From contig NC_053390.1 in assembly GCF_905171765.1 (NCBI RefSeq), forward strand, positions 217,323,927 through 217,387,926: DNA of 64,000 nt, given 5' to 3'. A program made the position numbers and the translations under genes. Shown here one piece after another: positions 44,442 to 56,394 of the stretch. The DNA comes from Bufo bufo. Lineage: Eukaryota > Chordata > Amphibia > Anura > Bufonidae. The notes under the pieces were generated by a model, which saw nothing but the letters and a program-made list of their open reading frames with translations, ran no database searches and was not told where the DNA came from. Position 1 is the stretch's first letter. Each line of letters begins with the position of its first letter.

Positions 44442-44509
44442 ACTATTTCCCAGGTGTTCCCCAACCTGCACGTCTGTTGTTCTGTCAGGCCTATTGGTTA
44501 ATACTAAGT

Positions 44510-45583
44510 CCAGTATGACCGTCCAATCTTTTTAAGGTTATTTTGGATTTTCCGCCAAATAGAAGACAAAGAAGAGGAAAATCGGTCCTCCTCAGGAATG
44601 CCGGAATTTTGAGCACCAGAAACTGTACCAAACTGTGGATGGAACCCATATGCCCCAAAAAACGGCTGCTTATCAGTGGATTCCTGTCTACGGTTATTTA
44701 TAGCAAACTCAGCTAACGACAAAAATGAAGACCACTCTTCCTGATTCTCTGAAACAAAACATCTCAAGTAAGTCTCCAGATTCTGATTAGTGCGCTCCGC
44801 CTGTCCGTTCGACTGAGGATGAAAAGCCGAAGAGAAGGACAATTGTACATCCAGACGAGTACAGAACGCTTTCCAGAATCTGGAAACAAACTGAGTCCCT
44901 CTATCAGACACCACATCAGAGGGAATGCCATGTTGTTTCACGATGTTGTTGACAAACACCTGTGCAAGAGTTTTTGCATTGGGTAGACTAGGTAATGCAA
45001 TAAAGTGTGCCATTTTACTGAAACGATCTACAACCACCAAAATCACAGTTTTTCCCGAAGAATTCGGTAAATCCATGATAAAATCCATGGAGAAATGGGT
45101 CCAAGGTCTGGACAGGATGGGCAATGGAAGCAGAGATCCGGAAGGCCGAGTATGTGTCACCTTAGCACGTGCACAGGTACCACAGGCTGACACATAGTCC
45201 TCAACACACTTATGCAACCCCGGCCACCAAAATCTACGAGAGATGAGATCGACAGTCGATCTGCTCCCAGCAAGCACCGTACAGTGATGTTCCTCAAACA
45301 CCTTGTGACGTAATTCGGAGGGAACAAACAACTTCCCCGGAGGACAAGAGTCCGGAGCATCCTCCTGTGCCTCCAAGACCCTGGCCTCAAGATCAGGATA
45401 AAGAGCGGATATGACTACCCCTTCAGATAAAATTGGACTAGGGTCATTAGACTCACCCCCCCTTCCCCCCAGGAAAGCTACGCGACAAAGCGTCCGCCTT
45501 GACGTTCTTAACCCCAGGGCGGTAAGTGACGATGAAGTTAGGTGAAAAACAATGACCATCTGGCCTGCCTTGGGTTCATTCAC
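44510..45583 (-). pseudogene. Gypsy-C integrase core
   Basis: Zinc-binding HHCC region (HHCTVLAGSRS... CGTCARAK), then FSMDFIMDLP, VVSDRGTQFVS and SNGQAERTNQ as the D,D,E motifs. The frame is cut at 44510 by the LINE. The first ~40 codons after RNase H are in another frame (junction near 45580). Confidence 0.88.
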
Positions 45584-47180
45584 TTAACCAACTCCAGGTA
45601 GGCCGGATTCTTGTGATCCGTAATTACCGTAATACGGTGAATTGCTCCTTCCAACCAATGCCGCCATTCCTCGAATGCCAGCTTAATGGCCAGCAATTCC
45701 CTATTCCCCACATCATAATTCCTTTCAGCAGTAGAGATTGTTTTAGAGAAAAATGCACATGGGCGCCATTTACTAGGTGAAGGACCTTGCAACAAGATTG
45801 CTCCTACCCCTACCTCGGACGCATCAACCTCAACAATAAATGGCTGAGGCACGTCCGGTTGCATCAGAATAGGGGCCGAAGCAAAACATTCTTTCATAGC
45901 AGAAAAGGCCTGTAATGCCGCATCAGACCAGACAGAAATATCCGCACCCTTCCTAGTCATGTCTGTTAAAGGTTTAACCACCAATGAATAGTTCAAGAAA
46001 AATTTACGGTAGTAGTTGGTAAACCCAAAAAACCGCATAAGCGCTTTCAGATTTTCGGGTCGATCCCAGTCCAACACGGCACGGACCTTCTCGGGATCCA
46101 TCCGAAAACCTGAGGATGAGAGCAGGTAACCCAGAAATTGCACTTCCTGTACAGCAAATACACACTTTTCCATTTTAGCATACAACTTAATCTCTCTTAG
46201 GATCTGTAACACCTGTCTCACATGATCCTGATGAGTCTCCATATTAGGCGAATAAATTAGTATGTCATCAAGGTATACAACGACAAACGTCCCCACCAGA
46301 TGATGAAAGATGTAATTGACAAAGTGTTGAAAAACCGCAGGAGCATTGGTTAACCCAAAGGGCATGACCAGGTTTTCAAAATGACCCTCAGGGGTATTAA
46401 ATGCGGTCTTCCACTCATCCCCCTCCTTGATCCTTACCAGATTATATGCCCCCCTCAGATCCAACTTAGAGAATACCTTGGCACCGACAATCTGACTAAA
46501 CAAATCCGGAATCAAAGGAAGGGGGTAAGGATCACGGACGGTAATACGATTGAGTTCACGGAAGTCCAGGCATGGTCTCAGGGTACCATCTTTTTTCTTT
46601 ACAAAGAAAAACCCAGCAGCCACTGGGGACTTGGATGGTCCAATATGTCCCTTTGCCAAACTCTCGGTAATATACTCTTGCATGGCCTTTCTTTCGGGTT
46701 CGGAAAGATTATACAACCGAGATTTAGGCAATTTAGCTCCGGGAATAAGATTGACTGGACAGTCAAACTCCCGGTGCAGAGGCAACTCCTGATTACCACT
46801 CTCAGAGAAAACATCAGAAAATTCTGAAATGAACGAGGGTACAGTTTTAGTGGTCACCATAGAGAATGATGCATTAAGACAGTTGTCCATGCAAAAATCA
46901 CTCCAATCGAGAATCTGTCTCGCTTGCCAGTCGATGTTAGGGTTATGTTTGCTTAACCATGGTAAGCCCAACACCAACGGAGCAGGTAGACCCTCCAATA
47001 CATAACAGGAGATAGATTCCTGATGCAAATCACCCACTCTAAAATGAATGTCATTCACTACCTGCGACAGGCATTTTTGGGTGAGAGGTGCTGAGTCAAT
47101 TGCAAAGACAGAAATACTTTTCTCTAATCCATCAATCAAGTTAACTCCTGCCCCACTGTCGATAAATGCTTAGATTTTCA
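45580..47180 (-). pseudogene. Gypsy-C protease, RT and RNase H
   Basis: The protease active site FIDSGAG lies at about 47150-47170, just after a TAG stop. Then come a 519-codon open stretch with PLVLGLPWL, KKKDGTLRPCLDF, FGLTNAPAVFQ, catalytic YLDD (near 46275), FGFTNYYRKF, and RNase H VDASEVGVGA and ITDHKNPAYLE. RT catalytic residues are intact. A stop before the protease and a gag/pol frameshift in an A-rich run (about 47310) break the polyprotein. Confidence 0.9.
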
Positions 47181-47289
47181 CAGTTTTGGACTCTAGCGCC
47201 ACCTCGGCAGACAGGAGAAAACGGGTACTACCAGTAAAAGACAAAAGTAGGTTTTCTTGCTCCCCATCCACACCACCAATAGTAATTTG

Positions 47290-48532
47290 AGGATTAAAAG
47301 TTTTTTCTTTTTATTTACACCTTGATGCTGCAAGAAGGGACAAATATTCACAAAATGTCCCTTCTTGCCACAATAAAAGCAGACTCCTTTCACATGACCC
47401 AAGCTTTTGAGAGGAGTAGCACCTCCTAACTTCATAGGCTCATCACAAGGCGCAACTACCAGTGTCTCTTCTCCATAAGTGTCCAAGGAAGCAGTACCCT
47501 TATTGGACAGTACGTCCTGAAGGTGAGGACCCCTAGATCTCTCCCTCACGCGTCTATCTAGACGTACAGCAAGGGACATAGCTGCCTCCAATGACACAGG
47601 ATTTTCATGAAAGGCCAACGCGTCCTGCAGTCTCTCAGAGAGACCCTGACAGAATTCGCTACGGAGAGCAGGATTGTTCCACTCAGTATCGGTAGCCCAT
47701 CTCCTAAATTCAGAGCAATAGGTCTCCGCGGAACGTTCTCCCTGCTGCAAATTCCGTAACTTGGTCTCGGCCTGAGAAATCTGATCCGGGTCATCGTAGA
47801 TAAGACCCAAGGCTCTGAAGAATTCATCTACCGACCGGAGGGACGGTGATCCGGTCGGCAGAGAAAAACCCCAAGTTTGGGCGTCATCTTTAAGCAATGA
47901 AATAATCATACCCACACGTTGACACTCATCCCTAGAAGAGTATGGACGCAGCTTAAAGTATGATTTACATGACTCCCTGAACCGGATGAAATTGTCACTA
48001 CCCCCAGAAAACCTTTCCGGGAGAGCCACCTTCGGTCGGCAGAGAAAAAGCCCAAGATTGGGCGTCATCTTTAAGCAATGAAATAATCATACCCACACGT
48101 TGACACTCATCCCTAGAAGAGTATGGACGCAGCTTAAAGTATAATTTACATGACTCCCTGAACCGGATGAAATTGTCACTACCCCCAGAAAACCTTTCCG
48201 GGAGAGCCACCTTCGGTCGGCAGAGAAAAAGCCCAAGATTGGGCGTCATCTTTAAGCAATGAAATAATCATACCCACACGTTGAGACTCATCCCCAGAAG
48301 AGTATGGACGCAGCTTAAAGTATAATTTACATGACTCCCTGAACCGGATGAAATTGTCACTACCCCCGGAAAACCTTTCCGGGAGAGCCACCTTCGGTTC
48401 AGGACAGGCCTGGGACCCACCACCGGAACCAGCAGCCTGTGGACTCTGAATCTGCAAGACAGTTGCGCGGAGGTCTGCTACCTCCAAAGTCTTATTCTGT
48501 ATCTGTTCGACCAGTGCAGACATAGTATCCAT
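47290..48532 (-). pseudogene. Gypsy-C gag with triplicated segment
   Basis: The ATG at 48532 (MDTMSALVEQ) is followed by a short coiled coil, then the sushi-type capsid core (LPERFSGGSDNF, FRESCKLYFKLRPYSS, GMIISLLKDDAQSWAF). Later come CSEFRRWATDTEW, VRLDRRVRE, and zinc knuckle CFYCGKKGHFVNIC. A 181-bp segment encoding part of the capsid is present three times, which shifts the frame. Confidence 0.88.
47853..48395. repeat. 181-bp tandem triplication in Gypsy-C gag
   Basis: Copies start at 47853, 48034 and 48215 (gtcggcagagaaaaa). The second and third are almost identical; the first differs more (ccccaagtttgggcg). 181 is not divisible by three, so each extra copy changes the reading frame. 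Confidence 0.95.
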
Positions 48533-48577
48533 AGCTGCACAGATCAGAACAAAAATGGCGGTTTCGGCTTGGGATAA

Positions 48578-48903
48578 TGTCACGGATGTAGTAGGGGAGA
48601 ACACCAAAAGACAATCAAGAAGCTAGGGAAGGAAAAGGGTCACCACCTATAAAATCCTGCTCCTGGCCCTAACTCCTATCCGTATGGGCACCTCTCGAGG
48701 GTAGAGATACCCATACACGGGAACCTAGAGAACCCTGGGGACCCTCAGATGCCCTAAAGATAATGACAGGGCAGAGACTACCCGTTCCTTCCCTGGTGAA
48801 GGAACTAGCGTCTCACTGAGGCCTAGTAAACAACCAGGGGGGGAGGGGGAATACAAAACGCGACAAGCGGAAACACTTAACTTCAGAGGATGAAGGATGA
48901 ACA
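48578..48903 (-). repeat. Gypsy-C 5' LTR, inner part
   Basis: Matches 37724 onward; interrupted at 48903 by Gypsy-D and continued at 53265-53499. Confidence 0.9.
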
Positions 48904-49597
48904 TGTAACGAGGTTCCGAAGGTGCACTCGGTCCCCCATTACCCGCAGACCTGTTGCTTAGCTTTGGGAATGAGGATCTGTTTTTGACCTCATTCCCAGG
49001 GCGGCTTTACTAGCTGGGTGGCTCCCTGCTCCTAGTCTGCCTTGAGCGCCGAGCTGATCACTCGGTGCTCGACTGGTTGGTCTGTCGGTCATGTGACGCT
49101 GGCCACGTCACATGACCCTCACTCCCCACTATAAATACAGGCAGTCTGCTGGCCACAGGTTGCCTGTTAATTTAGGTTCCACCTGTGATTTGGTCTTTCC
49201 TGGCGTACTTACCTCCTGCTGAATTCCTGACGATCCTCTGCCTGCTCCTTGTGTACTTTGCTGCTATCCTGGTATTCTGACCCTGGCCTCCTCCTGACAT
49301 TCCTCTGCTGACTCCTTTGGTACTTCACGTCTCTCCTGGTATTTATGACCCCGGCTTCTCCTGACAATTCTCTGCTTGCTCCATTTGTACTTTGTAGCTT
49401 TCCTGGTATTGACTCGGTCCGTTCACGTCCTGTTGTTTGTCTGTCTGTCATCCCTGCACTTATTCCAAGTTAGGGATTGCCGTCCAGTTGTCCCCTGTCA
49501 TTAGGACTCGCGAGGCAAGTAGGCAGGGCCAGGGGTAAGGGTGGAGCGCAGTGGTCACTTCCCTCCCCCCTGTGTGTGTGTGTATGCGACCGTTACA
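48904..49597 (+). repeat. Gypsy-D 5' LTR
   Basis: 694 bp, tgtaacgagg...ccgttaca, with a (tg)n run near its end. The TATA-like actataaatac lies near 49129. A relative is the solo LTR at 57027-57666. Confidence 0.9.
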
Positions 49598-49625
49598 GAT
49601 TAACAGGCCCAATAACCACTGTATT

Positions 49626-50546
49626 ATGAATCCTCTGGTGACCCTGACTGACCATGTCTCTAATCTGACGCAGAGGGTGCAGGAGTTAGGGGAAAAACTC
49701 AGTTCTTTTGAGTTAGGGCAAGGTTCTTCCACTCCTCAGGCCTCCAGTCCGCATTTTGAGCCCCAGATTAAGCTCCCAGAACCCTTTTCTGGAGACCGGA
49801 AGAAGTTTCTCTCTTTTAAGGAGAGTTGCAAACTTTACTTCCGTTTGCGCCCCGTGTCCTCTGGCCCCGAGAGTCAATGCGTGGGCATTATCATTTCCCG
49901 ATTACAGGGTGATCCCCAGGACTGGGCGTTCTCTTTACCTGCTGGCGCCAGTTGTTTATATTCTGTGGAGGGGTTCTTTCAGGCCCTGGGTATCCTCTAT
50001 GATGAACCAGAAAGGGCTCTAGTAGCCGAGACGGCTCTAAAGGCACTGGTTCAGGGCAATTTACCAGCGGAGGATTATTGCACCCAATTCAGAAGGTGGT
50101 GTGTCCCCTCAGGATGGAACTAACCAGCCCTGAAGAGTCAGTTCAGGTCAGGTCTGTCTGATAAATTAAAGGATCTTCTGGTCAGTTATCAACTTCCAGA
50201 GACCTTAGAGGAGATGATGACCCTTGTTGTCCGACTTGACCGACGGGTTAGAGAGAGACGACAGGAACAACAGTTCTCTTCCCAGATGGTGGTCCAGCCA
50301 GAGGCCTATCCCAGAAACAATGCTGAGGTCTCCACCGAGGAACCCATGCAGGTTGGCATGACCCGAGGGAATCTTCGCCGCAGACATGGAGAATGCTTTT
50401 ACTGTGGAGATCCTGACCATTGGATCAACCAGTGTCCTAAGAAGGTCCTCTCTGTCAAGTCTCCTAAGGCAAGGCAACCTAAAGACCAGGTACACCCTGA
50501 ATTTTCTAAATGTAAGCTTTCGGTACCCATTATGATTGTACCATAG
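49626..50546 (+). pseudogene. Gypsy-D gag
   Basis: The start ATG at 49626 (MNPLVTLTDHV) has a coiled-coil-like opening; the capsid core LPEPFSGDRKKF, FKESCKLYFRLRPVSS, GIIISRLQGDPQDWAF is homologous to Gypsy-C gag. One in-frame TAA at 50121-50123; the same frame then continues through VRLDRRVRER and the knuckle CFYCGDPDHWINQC. Apart from that stop the gene looks whole to its end. Confidence 0.88.
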
Positions 50547-53026
50547 AGCTAGTAGAGGGGGCCAAGTTTCCTAAAGGACGAATTTATAATCTTTCTATGC
50601 CCGAACGCAAGGCCATGGAAGATTATATTAAGGAGAGCCTTGGTAAAGGGCATATTAGACCTTCTGTCTCTCCTATGGGGGCGGGGTTTTTCTTTGTTAA
50701 GAAAAAAGATGGTGGTCTTAGGCCATGTATCGATTACCGGAGATTAAATAAAATCACTGTCCAGAATAGATACTCCCTCCCATTGATTCCGGATTTATTT
50801 AACCAGGTTCTGGGGGCAACCTGGTTTAACAAAATTGACCTGAAAGGGGGATACAATCTAATCCGAATCAAGGAGGGAGACGAATGGAAGACGGCATTCA
50901 ATACTCTGGTAGGACACTTTGAATATCAGGTGATGCCTTTTGGACTCAGCAATGCCCCAGCTGTGTTCCAAAACTTCATGAATGACATTCTTAGGGAGTT
51001 CTTAGGTAAATTTGTTATTGTCTATCTTGACGACATTTTGATATTCTCTCCTGACTTCGAATCCCATGTGTCTCATGTTAAACAAGTATTAGAGGTGTTG
51101 AGGGAGAATCAGCTATCCGCTAAACAAGAGAAATGTGTCTTTGGTATACAGGAGATTCTGTTTCTAGGGCATGTTCTGACTCCTCACGCCTTCAAGATGG
51201 ATCCTGGTAAGGTACTAGCAATTAAGGAATGGGTAAGACCTTCATCCTTAAAGGCCTTACAACGGTTCTTAGGTTTTGCCAATTACTATCGTAAATTTAT
51301 TATGAATTTTTCCGTAATTGCTAAACCGTTGACCGACCTTACTAAGAAAGGGGCGGATTTGGAGAATTGGTCTACTGAGGCCATTTCTTCATTTGAAAAA
51401 TTAAAAAAGGCATTCAGTAGCGCTCCCATTCTGATCCAGCCTGATCAGGAGAAACCTTTTATTGTGGAGGTGGATGCGTCCGAGGACGGCGCAGGAGCAG
51501 TCCTTTCACAAGGTCCTGCTAGCCTCACTAATCTGAGACCATGTGCCTTCTTCTCCAGGAAATTCTCTCCCACGGAGAGAAACTACGACATAGGGAATAG
51601 GGAGCTGCTGGCCATTAAATGGGCATTTGAGGAATGGAGGCATTTTCTGGAGGGGGCAAGGCATTGTGTAACTGTTGTCACTGACCATAAAAACCTTATG
51701 TTTCTCGAGTCTGCTAAGAGGTTGAATCCCCGTCAAGCCAGATGGGCTCTGTTTTTTACTCGTTTTGATTTTTCCATCACGTTCAGGCCGGGAAGTAAAA
51801 ATGTGAAGGCGGACGCATTATCTCAGAGCTTCCAGGCTTTTCAACCTACTGAGGTACCACCTGAATCCATCCTACCAGCAAAAATCTTCTTAGCAGCTCT
51901 TACCCAGGATATCTCGGCTCGCATTAGGTCTGAACAACATCTGGCACCGGTATCCACCCCAACAGATAAGTTGTTTGTTCCCGTACAATTTCGTCTCCAG
52001 CTGTTGGGCGAGTGTCACGATTCTGCCTTTTGTGGACATCCGGGTGTTGAGGGCACTAAGGATCTGGTTTCTAGATCTTATTGGTGGCCCACTCTAACTA
52101 GGGATGTCAAGTCCTACGTGTCAGCCTGTGAGGTTTGTGCCAGGTCCAAGACACCTAGGACTCGCCCTGCTGGTAACCTACGACCCCTACCCATTTCTAG
52201 TAGACCCTGGTCCCATATCTCGATGGACTTTATAACTGACCTACCGCCGGCGGAGGGTAAGACTGTAGTTTGGGTGGTGGTCGATAGGTTTAGCAAGATG
52301 GTCCATTTCATTCCCCTGTCTAAACTCCCGAATGCCAAAACCCTGGCGTCTATTTTTGTGAAAGAAATTGTTCGATTGCATGGTATCCCGGAAAATATTG
52401 TTTCTGACAGGGGTGTGCAGTTTGTGTCCAAATTCTGGAGGGCCTTCTGTCAAAAATGTAAAATTTCATTGTCTTTTTCCTCTGCCTACCACCCTGAGAG
52501 TAATGGGCAGACTGAACGCCTTAATCAGTCTGTCGAACAATTCTTGAGGTCGTATGTTGCTGATGACCAGCAATTATGGGTGAAATTTCTTCCATTGGCT
52601 GAATTTGCTTTGAATAACAGTGTCAATTCTTCTGCTGGGGTTTCACCTTTCTTTTGTAACTATGGTTTCCATCCCCGTTTTCATTCTGGGTCATCCGTCT
52701 CCTCCTCTAACCCTGAGGCGGATAGGCTCTCCTCTGAACTGTGCACAGTTTGGGCCCGGGTTCAATCGAACTTAGAAAAGGCTCAAAGTTCTCAGAAACT
52801 GAAGGCCGATAGGAGACGTTCAAGGGGGGTAAATTTTCAGGACGGGGATAAGGTATGGTTGTCCTCCAAGAATCTCTCTCTTAAGGTAGATTCTAAAAAG
52901 TTTTCTCCTCGTTTTATTGGACCATATAAGATCACGGAGGTGATTAACCCGGTATCTTTTAGGTTGGAGCTGACTCCTTTGGTACTTCACGTCTCTCCTG
53001 ATATTTATGACCCCGGCTACTCCTGA
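50547..53026 (+). pseudogene. Gypsy-D pol (RT, RNase H, integrase), lacking protease
   Basis: An open frame of about 809 codons from 50597. RT: KKKDGGLRPCIDYRRLN, FGLSNAPAVFQNF and catalytic YLDD near 51024. RNase H: VDASEDGAGAVL, VTDHKNLMFLE, and KADALSQ. Integrase: CHDSAFCGHPG with CEVC zinc residues, ISMDFITDLP, VSDRGVQFVS and SNGQTERLNQ. The C-terminus stops after NPVSFRLEL, where it runs into LTR sequence; any chromodomain is lost. The protease between gag and RT is deleted. Confidence 0.92.
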
Positions 53027-53505
53027 CAATTCTCTGCTTGCTCCATTTGTACTTTGTAGCTTTCCTGGTATTGACTCGGTCCGTTCACGTCCTGTTATTT
53101 GTCTGTCTGTCATCCCTGCACTTATTCCATGTTAGGGATTGCCGTCCAGTTGTCCCTTGTCATTAGGACTCGCGAGGCAAGTAGGCAGGGCCAGGGGTCA
53201 GGGTGGAGCGCAGTGGTCACTTCCCTCCCCCCTGTGTGTGTGTGTACGTGACCGTTACAGAACAGGACTTCAACACGAACCACACTCCAGCTCTTCCAAG
53301 ACCAAATGAAGCTATCCCAAGCAAGGAGTGATGGGAAAAGTCAGACTAAATAGGGCGAGGTAAAGGTCACATGATCCACACCTGAACAGGAGGTGTGGAC
53401 ATACCAGCAACACACAGACAGTGAAACCAAAAGAGGCTGTCAGATCACTAATGCGTAGATAATCTTTCAGACCTTCTGAGACCTGTCACAGATGTGACAA
53501 TATAA

Positions 53506-53650
53506 GGCCAGGCCTACCAGCATTACCCCTTGATATACCGCCTGGTCACCCCACCTAACACTCAGGGAGACAAGTAACTCAGACTGTTAGGTGTGGGGTG
53601 ACCAGGCGGGCAGGCGGTATATGAAGGGGTAATACTGGTAGGCCTGGTAT
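53506..53650. repeat. Inverted repeat in hAT-3, right part
   Basis: Arms share aggcctaccag, tatacegc-like cggtatat and ggtgaccaggcgg (left near 53510-53560, right near 53590-53645). It is part of the palindromic interior of hAT-3. Confidence 0.8.
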
Positions 53651-54452
53651 ATGGACAGCAGAGATGGGCAGATGGCATCCTCTGGGGGTTGTATCTTACA
53701 TGGAACTATATGCTGGAGGAGCTGAAGGGAGAGTGATGTATTTTACATGGGACTGTATGCTGGAGGGGCTGAAGGCAGAGGAGTGATTTATCTTACACGG
53801 GACTGTATGCTGGAGGGACTGAAGGGGGCCATAATTATTACTATAATACAGAGGGGGCCATAATTATTACAATAATACTACAGAGGTGGTCATTCTAATA
53901 ATAATAATACAGAGGGGGCCATTATATATTATAATTATACAGAGGGCATTATACTTATGGGCACTACGTGGGGAGGGGAGGTCTGTTATCTGAAGATGAT
54001 AGTAAAAACTCTGCAGAGACGAGACGCTGTCATGACGGTCCTATCTCCGAATGAAGACGCTGAGGAAAGTCTACATCACAGGAGATGTCACTGGATGTAA
54101 CAGGTATAGTGCGGTATTCTCCTGTATATTTCATAGCAATGTATGTTATGTCCATCCAAATATCTGTTTCACGGTAGGGTAGGGGGTATGTAGAATTTGG
54201 CCCACACTGCCTCAGCCCGGCCCCAGACTTCAGGTCACACTGTGCTTGTTCTAAATTCTGGGGCCTCACACCCATCTACTACATTATCTGTACTCAGAGA
54301 GTTATCACTGTGTTATCTGTAGTGTTATGTAGGACTGCAGGTGATATCTACTACATTATTTGTAAAAAAAAGAGGCGTGGTCACAGGTTGGGGGGCGCAA
54401 TACTTGGCTTGCCCCGGGTGCTGGCAACCCACGCTATGCCACTGCTGATATA

Positions 54453-54653
54453 TAACTCATCCGGGAGCGGTAATGTACCTTCAATATTATTAAAGGTTCT
54501 ATACTACTTCGCATTGTTCAAAGTAGGAAATAACATTGTTTTATATATAGAACTACCTAATTTTGTATACAAAACTCCCTGTTGTGGAAACATTTTTTTT
54601 CCCTTCAAGACCTGGATTTTGGGTACGTGCAGGTACCAGTCTCTTACTTCTAA
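54453..54653. other. Flank of hAT-3, continuation of 36263-36883 sequence
   Basis: A/T-rich, no gene; it is the original neighbour of 36883 before hAT-3 inserted, as shown by the shared ctgatata. Confidence 0.6.
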
Positions 54654-55074
54654 GGGTACTTTCACACTTGCGGCAGAGGAATCCGGCCAGATCCGTCAAA
54701 ATGTATGCAAACTGATGGCATTAGTAAGACTGCCGGATCCGTCTTTCCGGTGTCATCTGGAAGGACGGATCCGGCATTGCGGTATTTTGAATGCCGGATC
54801 CGGCACTAATACATTCCTATGGAAAAAAATGCTGCATCCGGCATTCCGGCAAGTGTTCCAGATTTTTGCCTGGAGATAAAACCGTAGCATGCTGCGCTAT
54901 TATCTCTGTCCTGAATAGTCAAAAAGACTGAACTGAAGACATCCTGATGCATCCTGAACGGATTGCTCTCTATTCAGAATGCATGGGAATAAAACTGATC
55001 AGTTCTTTTCCAGTATAGAGCCCCTAGGACGGAACTCTATGCCGGAAAAGAAAAACGCTAGTGTGAAAGTACCC
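54654..55074. mobile_element. MITE
   Basis: Inverted ends gggtactttcacacttgcgg and gctagtgtgaaagtaccc, flanks TAA and TTA. The interior has ccggatccg palindromes. Confidence 0.85.
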
Positions 55075-55913
55075 TTATGCAGTCTAAATATCGCTGCTTT
55101 TGTTGTTATTATTCTTGCTACTAGAGACGTATATTTTGAAGAGCTGCTTGGGATTCCAGCCATTCCTGACGTCATCCCTTTATTGCTACTGATTGCTAAC
55201 ATTGACTCATTGCGGTCCTTTTCAGCAGGTTTTTTTTTTTTTATATATATATATATCTTTTACATTTTATAGCTACCGTTTGTCTAATTGATGCGATTGA
55301 ATCTGCATATGCATATTCATATATGGACTGAGGGTAAACTCCTACCCTTCCCCTTTTCATATAGGAATTACTAAGTCATCTACCCAATCAATATATTTAT
55401 ATTAAAATTTATTTTACATTGATATATATATATATATACTCATACCATTTTAGAGGACCCCTTTTTCTCTTTTTCTTTGTTTCGCCTTTTCTAGAATCTT
55501 TTTCATTATTGTTTGTTTTATTTATTGTAATTTTTAATTATTAATAAATTAACATTATATTCATGTTTCACAAATGTTTAGAGTGCCATCCATCTGTTTT
55601 TTTAATACATTCTTTGTTTGAATAAGGCAGTGGGTAAGCCTTTGGATAGAGCATCTTATCCATTAATCCAAATAGGTTAGCCACTATTTCTATTTATTTT
55701 TTAGAAGACAAAACACTGGGACAAAATATAGCACTACCGCTCTTAAAAGCTATCGTTTTTACATATGTTAGTGGTTATCCTGGGTTAAAAATGTGGACAT
55801 TTCCCTCACAGTAATTAATATATGCTGGAAGTAAGATCTGTCAATCCAGGATGCTGTTGCCTTCACTAGCCTTCATGGATCAGTACAGCTTCATTTCTGC
55901 TGAGAAGTGAATA
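55075..55913. other. A/T-rich noncoding stretch
   Basis: Short TA runs near 55243 and 55425; no gene. It may be a continuation of the Penelope-like fragment, but no motif proves it. Confidence 0.4.
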
Positions 55914-56394
55914 AGGCTACTTTCACACTCGCATTTTGGGCGGATCCATCATCGATCTGCAAAAACGGATCCGTTACAATAATATAACTGCATGCATCCG
56001 TCATGAACGGATCCGTTTGTATTAGCTGTAACCTACAGTCAGGTCCATAAATATTGGGACATTGACGCAATTCTAACATTTTTGGCTCTATACACCACCG
56101 CAATGGATTTGAAATGAAACGAACAAGATGTGCTCTAACTGCAGACTGTCAGCTTTAATTTGAGGGTATTTACATCAAATTCAGGTGAACGGTGTAGGAA
56201 TTACAACAGTTTTCATATGTGCCTCCCACTTGTTAAGGGGCCAAAAGTAATGGGACAATTGGTTTCTCAGCTGTTCCATGGCCAGGTGTGTGTTATTCCC
56301 TCATTATCCCAATTACAATGAGCAGATAAAAAGGTCCAGAGTTCATTTCAAGTGTGCTATTTGCATTTGGAATCTGTTGCTGTCAACTCTCAAG

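Larger units (their letters stand above)
38818..44509 (-). mobile_element. CR1-like LINE inserted in Gypsy-C
   Basis: Minus-strand non-LTR element, 5' truncated, with the 3' end near 38818 in a tagtacataacatagtacata tail. Own sequence: 44442-44509, 42741-43376, 38818-40552. An ORF1-only L1 (40553-42726) and a solo LTR (43377-44441) interrupt it. The RT resembles the CR1/Rex1 group; the exact clade is not settled. Confidence 0.85.
39020..44509 (-). pseudogene. CR1-like LINE ORF2 (endonuclease and RT), interrupted
   Basis: Reading from 44509: LVLTNRPDR and VGEHLGN of the endonuclease, the solo LTR, then SDHKVITF and the linker to 42741 (NVFTEENKLSDD). After the L1 insertion RT runs 40548-39844: [31 protein letters not shown] and [15 protein letters not shown] stop precedes FADDTKL (39831-39846), so the catalytic box exists but out of the open frame. 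Downstream come MHMGRNN, EKDLGILI and FFTVRAVRLWNSLP near the C-terminus. Nonfunctional. Confidence 0.88.
48904..53259 (+). mobile_element. Gypsy-D: internally deleted gypsy inserted in the Gypsy-C LTR
   Basis: Plus strand, target duplication GAACA (48899-48903 and 53260-53264); the empty site survives in the other Gypsy-C LTR. The 5' LTR is complete (48904-49597). The 3' LTR retains only its last 291 bp (52969-53259), joined to the integrase end through shared gctgactcc. The protease region is also missing near 50520. Confidence 0.92.
37724..53499 (-). mobile_element. Gypsy-C: chromovirus (sushi-like) with nested LINE and gypsy
   Basis: Minus-strand element. The 3' LTR is 37724-38305; the 5' LTR is 48578-48903 plus 53265-53499. 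LTR ends are tgtcac...gtgaca. Coding order from the 5' side is gag, PR, RT, RH, IN, chromodomain. A CR1-like LINE separates the integrase core from its C-terminus, and Gypsy-D sits in the 5' LTR. I could not define a clean target duplication (left atacc, right atata). Confidence 0.88.
36892..54444. mobile_element. hAT-3: hAT-like element split by a chromovirus
   Basis: Ends caggggcgtaac and cgctatgccactg. The 8-bp duplication ctgatata lies at 36884-36891 and 54445-54452. Its own sequence is 36892-37723 and 53500-54444. It contains large palindromes on both sides of the chromovirus and short ataattatta/cagaggggg repeats near 53825-53950. No transposase. Confidence 0.9.

Noticed and set aside
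54310..54879. 189-codon open frame
   Set aside because: Crosses the right end of hAT-3, its flank and into a MITE; three unrelated pieces, so not a gene.
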